From positions 372,001 to 436,000 of the forward strand of contig NZ_CP009227.1 of assembly GCF_000775995.1 (NCBI RefSeq): a DNA stretch of 64,000 nt. The letters run 5' to 3'. A program made the position numbers and the translations under genes. This stretch comes from Treponema sp. OMZ 838. GTDB taxonomy: Bacteria > Spirochaetota > Spirochaetia > Treponematales > Treponemataceae. The notes beneath the pieces were generated by a model. It saw only the letters and a list, made by a program, of their open reading frames with translations, ran no database searches and had not been told where the DNA came from. This document shows positions 1 to 7,642 of this stretch, one piece after another (position 1 is the first letter of the stretch; every line of letters begins with the position of its first letter).

Positions 1-30
1 GCGACTTTTGGAGGAAAATGGCTGGAAAAA
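1..30. repeat. 30-nt segment repeated in inverted orientation at 14400-14429
   Basis: The first 30 bases of the window are the exact reverse complement of 14400-14429, the end of the repeat island just before the Rpn-type nuclease gene. An inverted relative of that island end therefore probably lies just left of the window. Bases 31-105 show no gene or clear structure. Confidence 0.8.
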
Positions 31-113
31 TGCATCATTTCTTAAATTAAATCTAACTGAATATTTAGCATAGTTCATGAACGATAAAAATATCCGGTTA
101 TGCTCTATCAATA

Positions 114-232
114 GACCTGTTCGGTAACTGCGTTGCGAACAGGTCGACGAGTTCTAAATCGCACAAATAGCACGATTTAGAACATCGCATTTCAAGGTAA
201 CCTGTCCAGAAACGGAAGTTTCCGAACAGGTT
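114..232. repeat. Triple-hairpin intergenic element upstream of uvrC
   Basis: Three consecutive hairpins are visible: 114-123 with 136-145 (10 bp), 151-161 with 173-183 (11 bp) and 199-213 with 218-232 (15 positions, two mismatches). The middle hairpin ends in AACATCGCAT, a base also found at 9091-9100, where the upper stem is different. The layout matches the element at 9008-9143. Hairpin 3 may also act as a terminator for transcription entering from the left. Confidence 0.75.
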
Positions 233-237
233 TAATA

Positions 238-266
238 TTGCCATTACGCACCGGTCTTAGTATTAT
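238..266 (+). promoter_or_regulatory. Sigma-70-type promoter of uvrC
   Basis: TTGCCA (238-243) and TATTAT (261-266) are separated by 17 bp. The expected transcription start falls at about 273-276, at or within a few bases of the uvrC ATG at 276. There is no Shine-Dalgarno sequence, so the mRNA is probably leaderless or nearly so. Confidence 0.6.
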
Positions 267-275
267 CCTTACGGT

Positions 276-2354
276 ATGAGTGAACAAGCGGATGTGCGGG
301 AAGTGCTTCATCAATATGCGCTGTCGGCGCCTAAAACCAGCGGCGTGTATTTGTGGCGGGATGAAAAAGATATCGTTATTTATGTCGGCAAGGCGAAATC
401 GCTCAAGAATAGACTGAGTTCGTATTTTGCGTCAAAGCGGGATATTAAAACCCGTATCCTCGTTTCGCGTGCGCGCCGTATCGAGTATATTCAAACCGAT
501 AATGAGTATGAGGCACTGCTGCTTGAAAATAATCTGATTAAAAAATACAAGCCGCGCTACAATATCAATCTCAAAGACGGAAAAACCTATCCCGTGCTCA
601 AAATTACCAATGAACGCTATCCGCGGCTGTACCGAACGCGGCGGATACAAAACGACGGCGCCCGGTATTTCGGCCCCTTTCCCAATGTGCCGGCTGTTGA
701 TGACTTTTTGTCGCTCATTAAACGGACCTATACACTGCGGCAATGCAAGCGTCTAAAAAAGCGTAAACCCTGTCTGTATTTTCATATCGGCCGATGCAGC
801 GCGCCCTGTGCGGATAAAATTTCCGAAACCGACTATCGGAAAGATATTGATGAAATTGCGCTGCTGCTTGAAGGAGACTTGAAAAAACCGCTCGCCGAAT
901 TAACGGAAAAGATGAAAGCAGCAGCTGCTGCCCGCGAATTTGAAAAGGCCGCCCGTATCAGAGACGGGATGCAAGCAGTACGAGCGCTTCGAGGCCAGAA
1001 CTCCGTTGAAGATATGGATCCGGAAGCCCGCGACTATATCGGATGGGCGGCGGAGGGAGCGCTGATTACGTTTACCGTGTTTAAAATGCGAGGCGGCAAG
1101 GTTGTCGGACGGGACTTATACCGAACGGAAAGCCTCAAAGATGAAGCCGAGGTATTACCCGAATTTCTCATTGCCTACTACACCGACCCGAAGCAGATTC
1201 CGCCGCATATCTTTGTGTGTGCGGGACAGGAGTATGAACTCGCGGAGCAATGGTTTGCCGACCGGCTCGGCGTTAAAGTTACTATCACGGCGATTCTGTT
1301 GGAAGAGCGGAAACAAGCCGCTGCAACGGATACGGAAAGCATCACCGCTGAGAACGAACATGCATATCATATTGATAACACCGAAGCGGCAGCCGCCGAA
1401 AAAACGCCTGTATATGGCGTCGTTACACCTGATGAGACTGATACCACACCGGTATCCGGCAGCGCAAGCGAACCGGAGGTATCAAAACAAACAGTGGCTA
1501 CATCAAATACCGCAGGTAGGTCGGAGATACCGGAGCGGACGGGAGCAGACCGTCTGTCTCCTTCCGTACTTCGGCGGCATAAAGCGGCGCTTGCAATGGC
1601 GCAGTTTAACGCCAAAGAGGACGCTGCCCGCCGCGTAAAGGAACTGGGAGACTTCCCTGCCCTGGAAGAACTCCAAAAGATATTATCGCTTGACCGTCCG
1701 CCCCACCGCATCGAAGGTTTCGATATCGCTCATTTGCACGGCAAGTACACGGTTGCAAGCCTCATCTCGTTTAAGGACGGCAATCCCGACAAAAAGAACT
1801 ACCGGATTTTCAGACTGCGCACTACGGACGGCATTATCGATGACTACGCCTCCATGCGGGAAGCGGTGGCGCGGCGGTATACCCGTTTGCTGAACGAGGC
1901 GGCGGAACTGCCCGACCTGATTATGATAGACGGCGGCATCGGACAGGTAAATGCGGCCAAAGCGGTACTCGATGCATTGGAGCTGGATATTCCGCTGGTA
2001 GGTTTGGCGGAAAAAAATGAAGAACTCTACCGGCCGCATATCAACAAGCCGATTGTACTGCCGCGGCGGAGCGCAGCCTTACGGGTACTGCAGCGGGTAC
2101 GCGACGAAACGCACCGGTTTGCCAACACCCGCAACAACCGGTTACGCTCAAAAGAAGAATTGCACTTACAGTTTGAACAGCTGCCCCACATCGGGGAAAA
2201 ACGGGCTGCGCGTTTGCTGCGCAGCTTTTCAAGTATTGAAAAGCTCGCCGCCGCTTCCGTGGAAGCGGCGGCTGCCGCGGCGCGGATCACGCAGGCTCAA
2301 GCGGAAGAAGTGATCGCCGCTGCCCGGGAAACAGCTCTTAAAAATGCCCTATAG
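276..2354 (+). CDS. uvrC: Excinuclease ABC subunit C (UvrC)
   Basis: UvrC makes the dual incisions of nucleotide excision repair after UvrA/UvrB recognise damage. An N-terminal GIY-YIG nuclease domain (about 20-100, with YVGKAKSLKNR), a UVR motif (about 203-235) that binds UvrB, the RNase H-like UvrC domain with MIDGGIGQVNAA, and C-terminal helix-hairpin-helix motifs (LPHIGEKRAARLL) are all present. At 692 aa it is longer than the usual 600-620 aa. The excess is a Thr/Ala/Glu-rich low-complexity stretch at about 345-435, between the UVR motif and the second nuclease domain. Its end overlaps the convergent radical-SAM gene by 6 bp. The start follows a promoter directly, without a ribosome binding site. 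Confidence 0.97.
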   Translation: MSEQADVREVLHQYALSAPKTSGVYLWRDEKDIVIYVGKAKSLKNRLSSYFASKRDIKTRILVSRARRIEYIQTDNEYEALLLENNLIKKYKPRYNINLKDGKTYPVLKITNERYPRLYRTRRIQNDGARYFGPFPNVPAVDDFLSLIKRTYTLRQCKRLKKRKPCLYFHIGRCSAPCADKISETDYRKDIDEIALLLEGDLKKPLAELTEKMKAAAAAREFEKAARIRDGMQAVRALRGQNSVEDMDPEARDYIGWAAEGALITFTVFKMRGGKVVGRDLYRTESLKDEAEVLPEFLIAYYTDPKQIPPHIFVCAGQEYELAEQWFADRLGVKVTITAILLEERKQAAATDTESITAENEHAYHIDNTEAAAAEKTPVYGVVTPDETDTTPVSGSASEPEVSKQTVATSNTAGRSEIPERTGADRLSPSVLRRHKAALAMAQFNAKEDAARRVKELGDFPALEELQKILSLDRPPHRIEGFDIAHLHGKYTVASLISFKDGNPDKKNYRIFRLRTTDGIIDDYASMREAVARRYTRLLNEAAELPDLIMIDGGIGQVNAAKAVLDALELDIPLVGLAEKNEELYRPHINKPIVLPRRSAALRVLQRVRDETHRFANTRNNRLRSKEELHLQFEQLPHIGEKRAARLLRSFSSIEKLAAASVEAAAAAARITQAQAEEVIAAARETALKNAL

Positions 2355-3248
2355 GTAATATTTCCGGTGTTCAGGATATACGCCCCGCTCCAGAACACGG
2401 TTGACTTGCGCAAGCATCGCATCTCTATCTTGAGGCAGCGTTCCTTTCAGCGTTAAAAAGTTAGAGGCGTGGTTGGAGCGGAAAATCACCGGAGCGGTCA
2501 TTTCTTCAACATGGATATTCTCTAAAATCAGCTTTAATTCTCTCACAACCTCTTCAATCCCGACAACCGTGTATTTCCCTTCGGCGGCGGTTTTGGTAAG
2601 ATAGCTGCCGTCCTCAAGCCGCAGCGTGAGCAATCCCGCATACGTCAAATACATTTTGGAGATAATCTCGCCGGTTTTAATCGCATGCTGTGTGTTATCC
2701 CGTTCGGCGCCGTTAATCCCTAAAATAAAGGTTGCCGACAGTTCCATTCCCGCATCTTTCACCTTGTTGGAAAGTCTGATCATCTCCGCCGCTGTTGTTC
2801 CCTTCCGGATAAACTTGAGCGTTTCATCGTCGCCGCTTTCCACACCGAGATACAAAAGCGTCAACCCCTTTGAAGCCAGCAGCTTCAATTCTTCCGGAGA
2901 TTTTTGTCTGATATTGAGATGAGTTGCATAACAGGACACCCGTTTGCACTGCGGAATAACGGCAGTAATCGCGTCCAATACTGCGGCCAAGTATTCTGTC
3001 GGGGCGGTTAACGCGTCGCCGTCAGCCAAGAACACCTTATCGACACGGCGGTAGTGTTCGGCAAACATGACGAGTTCCTGTTTCACCGTTTCAATCGGCT
3101 TAATCCGGAATTCTTTTGTCTGATACATTCCGCAGAACACACAGCGGTTATACGAACAGCCGAGCGTTACCTGCAAGATTAACGAATAAGCCTCGCTCGG
3201 CGGACGATACAGCGGATAATCATAAGGATCGTAAAGCGAATAATTCAT
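2349..3248 (-). CDS. Radical SAM protein
   Basis: A 299-aa radical S-adenosylmethionine enzyme of unassigned reaction. Cysteines C31, C36 and C39 (GCSYNRCVFCGMY) should hold the 4Fe-4S cluster. The spacing is CX4CX2C rather than the commoner CX3CX2C. A GVESGDDETL segment resembles the SAM-contacting part of the Elp3/MiaB/HemN-type barrel. It starts 6 bp after the stop of the upstream permease gene, so the two are probably co-transcribed. No accessory domain (TRAM, SPASM, B12) is seen. The substrate cannot be inferred. Confidence 0.85.
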   Translation of the reverse strand: MNYSLYDPYDYPLYRPPSEAYSLILQVTLGCSYNRCVFCGMYQTKEFRIKPIETVKQELVMFAEHYRRVDKVFLADGDALTAPTEYLAAVLDAITAVIPQCKRVSCYATHLNIRQKSPEELKLLASKGLTLLYLGVESGDDETLKFIRKGTTAAEMIRLSNKVKDAGMELSATFILGINGAERDNTQHAIKTGEIISKMYLTYAGLLTLRLEDGSYLTKTAAEGKYTVVGIEEVVRELKLILENIHVEEMTAPVIFRSNHASNFLTLKGTLPQDRDAMLAQVNRVLERGVYPEHRKYYL

Positions 3249-3254
3249 AAGTAC

Positions 3255-4043
3255 CTATGAGAACAGGAATGTCCCGAAAACATCGTAAAAGAGTTTTCCG
3301 AACAGCAAGATAATAACGCAGATCATCAACGGTTTGATAAACGCAGTGCCTTTTTTTATTGCAAACCCCGCCCCGATATAGTTTCCGATGATACCGAATA
3401 CGGCTGCAGGAATTGCAATGGAATAGACGACCTTGTTGCCGGTTATGACAGCGATGAGTGTTGCATAATTCGATGCAAGATTCATAACTTTCGCATTGCC
3501 GGAAGCGGTTTTAAGGTCGTACTTCATCCATGCGGAAAAAACGATAATGGCGATGGTGCCTGTTCCCGGACCGATCAGTCCGTCGTAGAAGCCGATAAGC
3601 AGACCGGTACACGCAGCCAAGACAAACGCTTTCTTTTTTGGAATCTCGGCCGACTGATTCTCCGTACCGAAGTTGCGTTTAAATAAAAGAAGCACGGCGA
3701 CAATCGGGAGAACAATAACCAGTACGGTTTTAAGCGTTTCCTGATTGATCATCAATGCGATTCTGATACCGATATATGAAGATAGAGACGAACAGACGGC
3801 GGAAACCGCCGCGACCTGCCAGTCAACCGCGCCATTCTTAAAAAAACGCGCTGCGGAAAGTGTGGTGCCGCACGCAGCGGAAAACTTATTGCACCCGATT
3901 GCCGTATGAGGCGGAAGTCCGACAAACAGATACGCAGGCAGCGAGATTAAGCCTCCGCCCCCTGCTGCAGAATCGACAAAGCCCCCTAAAAAGACAAAAA
4001 ACCATAAGAACGCAAGCGCCCAGATACTTATATGCATAATCAT
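3255..4043 (-). CDS. TSUP (TauE/SafE) family sulfite/sulfonate exporter-like permease
   Basis: A 262-aa inner-membrane protein with about eight hydrophobic helices. The N-terminal GGFVDSAAGGGGLISLPA motif and its internal echo GFYDGLIGPGTGTI are hallmarks of the TauE/SafE family, whose members move sulfite, sulfoacetate or other small sulfur-containing or organic anions. The start at 4043 has an AGGA sequence 9 bases upstream. It precedes the radical-SAM gene by 6 bp, forming a two-gene operon. The transported compound is not evident from the context. Confidence 0.9.
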   Translation of the reverse strand: MIMHISIWALAFLWFFVFLGGFVDSAAGGGGLISLPAYLFVGLPPHTAIGCNKFSAACGTTLSAARFFKNGAVDWQVAAVSAVCSSLSSYIGIRIALMINQETLKTVLVIVLPIVAVLLLFKRNFGTENQSAEIPKKKAFVLAACTGLLIGFYDGLIGPGTGTIAIIVFSAWMKYDLKTASGNAKVMNLASNYATLIAVITGNKVVYSIAIPAAVFGIIGNYIGAGFAIKKGTAFIKPLMICVIILLFGKLFYDVFGTFLFS

Positions 4044-4078
4044 ATTCTATCATCCTTTTGTTCTTTTGAAAATATACG

Positions 4079-4420
4079 ATGCATCTGCGTTGTCGCTTCA
4101 CAAAAAACAGTCCTCAACGTACAGTAAGTACGCCTGCGGGTGTTTTTTATGCGCTCCTAGCATCTGCATCGTCTCTTTTCAAAAGCGTTGGCTCAAAAAT
4201 ATACGGGTAATTACTTTGTCGCTTCATAAAAATTAATCCTCAACGTATCAGGACGGACAGGGATGTCCGGGGTTATAAGCAGCAGCGAGATTTGTGTTAT
4301 GCACAAATCTCGTCGTTAAGCAGTTGTACACGGAGGTATAACTGCTTAACAGGCTATTTTCAAAAGGCTTACGGTAAAAAGACTGTTCAGAACCGCCATG
4401 GACGGCGGTGGTTCTAGTCA
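4079..4420. repeat. Intergenic island of modular hairpins
   Basis: The 478-bp gap between the permease and the coiled-coil gene is mostly hairpins. The first is a nested one (AAAAAACA 4102-4109 / TGTTTTTT 4141-4148 around CGTAC / GTACG). It is followed by 4286-4296 with 4302-4312 (11 bp), 4315-4329 with 4336-4350 (15 positions, one G-U), and 4389-4415 around a palindromic CCATGG. The unit GCATCTGCGTTGTCGCTTCA, the text TCCTCAACGTA and the right linker AACAGGCTATTTTCAAAAGG recur, with other stems, at 16297-16935. No ORF is present. Confidence 0.75.
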
Positions 4421-4522
4421 GTAGCGTGTTTGAACCGATGATATAGTATTTTTTACAACAAACGTATATATTGATAGTGTTCTCTTATCTTATAATCATG
4501 GGATGAACAAAGGCGGTTTTGT

Positions 4523-5707
4523 ATGGATAATCTGAAGAAAAATTTAGCGGACAGAAAAAAAGAGCGGGAAGCTTTACAAACAATGCTTAATTCATTGTAC
4601 AGAGAATACGGCGAAACCCAATTCGAATATGTTTTGCAGCGTAAAGAAACAATACCTCATATTAACGAACAGGACTTTGAAGCATGGAAAATACTGAGAG
4701 AGTCCCGCCGAAAGGATTCGGATACTGTTTTGAGTATTAAGACGGCACAATCGCGGCAAAATGAATTAAAAGTTTTTTCTAAAGAAGTTGATAAACTATT
4801 GCATGAACAACAGCGTACCTATGAAGCAGCGCGGAATGATTTTATTTTACTGTTCTTTCAAACCTATCACAATAATTCACTACCGCAAATTGCACAGATC
4901 GTTCAATCAATTGAACCGCTCAAAGACTCTATCGAGAAGGTACAGCAAGACAAACAAGAACTTGAACGCCAAAAAAACGATGCACACTTTTTTAAAAAGC
5001 TGACTTTGAGTCCGCAGCTGTTATCACTCAAAGGAAAATTAACCGGTTTGCAGAAAAAGATGAATGAGCAAATTATTGCCGCAGGAGAAGAATTCCTCAC
5101 CGATACTGTTATAAAAGAGGTACGCGGCGCTTCCTTTCCGGAACAACTTGAAACAGCGTATCTTGCCCTCCAAGCAATCGTTGCCAAGCAAGATGAAATG
5201 GAAGACAGAAAGGCAACACTGAATGCCGAGCAGAAAAAGCTTACTGAAACGTTAACGGAATGCGGTGTTATCGATACTCCCCAGAAGCGAATCAATGTTC
5301 TGGCGGACATCATAAAAAATACGGATGAGAAAATTGAAGAAGCCGAGAGACGGCAAGGTTCACAGTATAGCGATATCTTTTATACCGATGCAGGCACACG
5401 TACCGAAGAACCCCTTTCCAGCGTACCGGATCCATTTAAAACGTACTTAGATTCTATTGCAGAGTATCGTGTAAAGCTGGAAAAAAATGCGATCGACATC
5501 GAATGTATCGAAAACGAAATCGCCCTTGCCGGCGAGGTACATAAAATAGAAACATTACAAAAAGCCATTGCCGGATATAAAGACGGCATTGCTCAGTACG
5601 AAAAGCTCATCGAAACAGCCGAACGGGATATCGCACGTGCAGAAGAAATAAAACTGGGGCTTCAGGAAAGAAATAATGAACTGAAATCTCAAGGCTCAGG
5701 GGACTGA
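4523..5707 (+). CDS. Coiled-coil protein of unknown function
   Basis: A 394-aa highly charged protein, rich in Glu, Lys, Gln and Ala, with heptad-like spacing over nearly its whole length. It has no signal peptide and no membrane segment, so it is probably a cytoplasmic structural or scaffold protein. I recognise no enzyme motif. The start at 4523 follows AAAGGCGG, a usable ribosome binding site. The 3' end overlaps the convergent gene at 5689 by 19 bp. SMC-like coiled coils can give spurious similarity, so no homology is claimed. Confidence 0.75.
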   Translation: MDNLKKNLADRKKEREALQTMLNSLYREYGETQFEYVLQRKETIPHINEQDFEAWKILRESRRKDSDTVLSIKTAQSRQNELKVFSKEVDKLLHEQQRTYEAARNDFILLFFQTYHNNSLPQIAQIVQSIEPLKDSIEKVQQDKQELERQKNDAHFFKKLTLSPQLLSLKGKLTGLQKKMNEQIIAAGEEFLTDTVIKEVRGASFPEQLETAYLALQAIVAKQDEMEDRKATLNAEQKKLTETLTECGVIDTPQKRINVLADIIKNTDEKIEEAERRQGSQYSDIFYTDAGTRTEEPLSSVPDPFKTYLDSIAEYRVKLEKNAIDIECIENEIALAGEVHKIETLQKAIAGYKDGIAQYEKLIETAERDIARAEEIKLGLQERNNELKSQGSGD

Positions 5708-6294
5708 GAAGGAATTCGAGTGATAGCTCCCAATTCCCATTTTTTCGGTTTAAAGAAACCTTGAGCGTATACAGCGCCGAAACCGGGTTCATACAGATGA
5801 ATTTTTCGTATCTGTTTTGTTATGTTCCATTTCTTAATGTACATACCATAAGATTCCAGAAAATTGAGCGGCTGCAGCTTCGTAAAACCGCATCGAGTAT
5901 CGTATGCAGCCGTTGCAATCTCAATGTAAACACTGTAAGGAGCATTAAGCTCCATTTCAAGCGGATTTTGATTTTGATTAAAACAAGCCCCAACCTGTAC
6001 GCTCACAAGATTATCTATCGGTAAAAGCTGCTCAACGGGATATCCCCCATAACTAAACAATGTTCGTGCATTACGGAGCATATCTCCCGATATTTCAAGC
6101 CGTTTGTTATTCATCGCAAGATAACGGTACATACAATCGATCAGTTCAAACAAGTTAATATTTGTCTCTGCTGCTGAGCCGAGTATGAGTTGTATATCTT
6201 CATCGTTTACATAATAGATACTGTTCTCCTGCATCGGCCTCGTCGAAATTATTTTTTCAATCACAGGATATGCCTCATCAGCGCTCATACCCAC
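5689..6294 (-). CDS. Small exported protein of unknown function, 5' end probably frameshifted
   Basis: The open frame from a GTG at 6294 gives 201 aa with no recognised domain. Upstream in the same frame the DNA encodes a hydrophobic run (IITCFISFVFSSVLLVG) typical of a signal peptide, but there is no start codon in frame. An ATG at 6349, 11 bases after AAGGA, is one base out of register across a run of five T at 6339-6343 (A on the coding strand). Removing one base would give a 5' end MHKIITCFIS... with a good signal peptide. The gene is therefore likely 5689-6349 with an indel. It overlaps the coiled-coil gene tail to tail. Confidence 0.6.
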   Translation of the reverse strand: MGMSADEAYPVIEKIISTRPMQENSIYYVNDEDIQLILGSAAETNINLFELIDCMYRYLAMNNKRLEISGDMLRNARTLFSYGGYPVEQLLPIDNLVSVQVGACFNQNQNPLEMELNAPYSVYIEIATAAYDTRCGFTKLQPLNFLESYGMYIKKWNITKQIRKIHLYEPGFGAVYAQGFFKPKKWELGAITRIPSQSPEP

Positions 6295-6368
6295 TAAGAG
6301 AACGGAAGAAAAAACAAAAGATATAAAACAGGTAATAATTTTTATGCATTATAAATAAAATCCTTTCT

Positions 6369-7544
6369 TTACGGCAAAGCCCATTCTATTTTTTTTGTTT
6401 CACGCTGCTCGAAGGCTTCCATGAGCAACGGCTCTATATCTATACGCGCATAGATATCTTCGGCATCTTTCTGCCGTGTATGCAGTACCGGATGTTTGGG
6501 AGAAAACAGTACGCAGCAATCTTCATACGGCAGTATGGAAGTTTGATAGGTACCGATATCAACTGCATACCGTATGATTTCTTCCTTGTCCATACCGATA
6601 AGCGGACGCAGAATCGGAAGTTTTGCACAGCTGTCGGTAATCGTAAGGTTTTCGATTGTTTGGCTTGCCACCTGCGCGAGACTCTCTCCCGTAACCAAGC
6701 ACTGCGCATTAACCTTTTCAGCCAGCATTTCGGCCGTGTGCATCATACACATACGGAGCAAAAGCGTCAAATAGGCTTCAGGCACCGTCCGCTTTAGATG
6801 CTGCTGTACCTTGGTAAACGACACAACGGTCATGTATCCGCCGAGTCCGTAGCGGGATAAAATACCGGCTAAGGTTTCTACCTTTTGCTGAGCTTCCGGC
6901 GACGTATACGGATGGGAATGAAAATACACGTAATCGACTTTCATACCGCGGAAGAGCATTTTATATCCGGCAACGGGGGAGTCGATTCCGCCCGAGAGCA
7001 GCAGCAGCGCCCGCCCCGAACAGCCGCAGGGAAGCCCTCTCCTGCCGGTATGCTCAACGCCGTAAATGAACGCTTGCTTTTCGCGTACCTCGATGCTGAT
7101 AACCGCATCGGGCTTGTGCACATCGACGGTTAAAATCCCCGCCGTATGGATGGTGCCTCCTACTTCCCGTGCAATATCATACGAAGTAAGGGGAAATTGC
7201 TTATCGGCGCGGCGGGCTTCAATTTTAAAGGTGCGTGCGCCTTGCGCCTGCAAGGCCTTGGCTTCGGTAACAGCCGTTTCGGAAATTGACTCAAGCGTTT
7301 TGTCCGCCGGTTTTGCCTGCGCCCAGCTCGTAATACCGAAAAGGTGATTTAGAGCCGCTTCTACCCGCGGCTGCAAGGCCTCATCAGCCCGTACATACAT
7401 CCGCCCGGCGCGTACCTGTACGTTTGGTACCGCTCCGTCAAAATAGCTTCTGAAGTTTTGCGCAAGCCGCCGCTCAAAATCCTTTAGGTTCCCTTTTTTA
7501 AGGTTGATTTCTCCGATTTTTGCCAGATAAAAAAGCTCCGCCAT
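6369..7544 (-). CDS. thiI: tRNA 4-thiouridine synthase ThiI
   Basis: ThiI adenylates U8 of tRNA and introduces sulfur, and in some bacteria also feeds thiazole synthesis. The 391-aa protein has an N-terminal ferredoxin-like plus THUMP region (about 1-165) and a PP-loop ATPase with LLLSGGIDSPVAGYKM near residue 180. It ends without the C-terminal rhodanese domain found in E. coli ThiI, as in most Gram-positive and spirochaete versions, so sulfur must come from a cysteine desulfurase directly. No partner desulfurase is in the window. Confidence 0.95.
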   Translation of the reverse strand: MAELFYLAKIGEINLKKGNLKDFERRLAQNFRSYFDGAVPNVQVRAGRMYVRADEALQPRVEAALNHLFGITSWAQAKPADKTLESISETAVTEAKALQAQGARTFKIEARRADKQFPLTSYDIAREVGGTIHTAGILTVDVHKPDAVISIEVREKQAFIYGVEHTGRRGLPCGCSGRALLLLSGGIDSPVAGYKMLFRGMKVDYVYFHSHPYTSPEAQQKVETLAGILSRYGLGGYMTVVSFTKVQQHLKRTVPEAYLTLLLRMCMMHTAEMLAEKVNAQCLVTGESLAQVASQTIENLTITDSCAKLPILRPLIGMDKEEIIRYAVDIGTYQTSILPYEDCCVLFSPKHPVLHTRQKDAEDIYARIDIEPLLMEAFEQRETKKIEWALP

Positions 7545-7578
7545 GTAAGTCTCGTTAAACCTCCGTTACATTGTTACA

Positions 7579-7635
7579 GCGCGCCTCTAAAAACTCGGTT
7601 AGATTTGCTTCGTATCCTTCGGAATAGAGGTGCGC
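7579..7635. repeat. Imperfect hairpin between hexokinase and thiI
   Basis: GCGCGCCTCTA (7579-7589) pairs with TAGAGGTGCGC (7625-7635). The loop contains AACTCGGTTAGATTT, the reverse complement of the core of the hairpin at 40689-40718. It lies just downstream of hexokinase and may end that transcript. Confidence 0.55.
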
Positions 7636-7642
7636 TACATTG

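Noticed and set aside
4079-4420. CRISPR array, because of repeated short units
   Set aside because: Repeats are palindromic, irregularly spaced and of differing sequence; there are no regular spacers and no cas genes.
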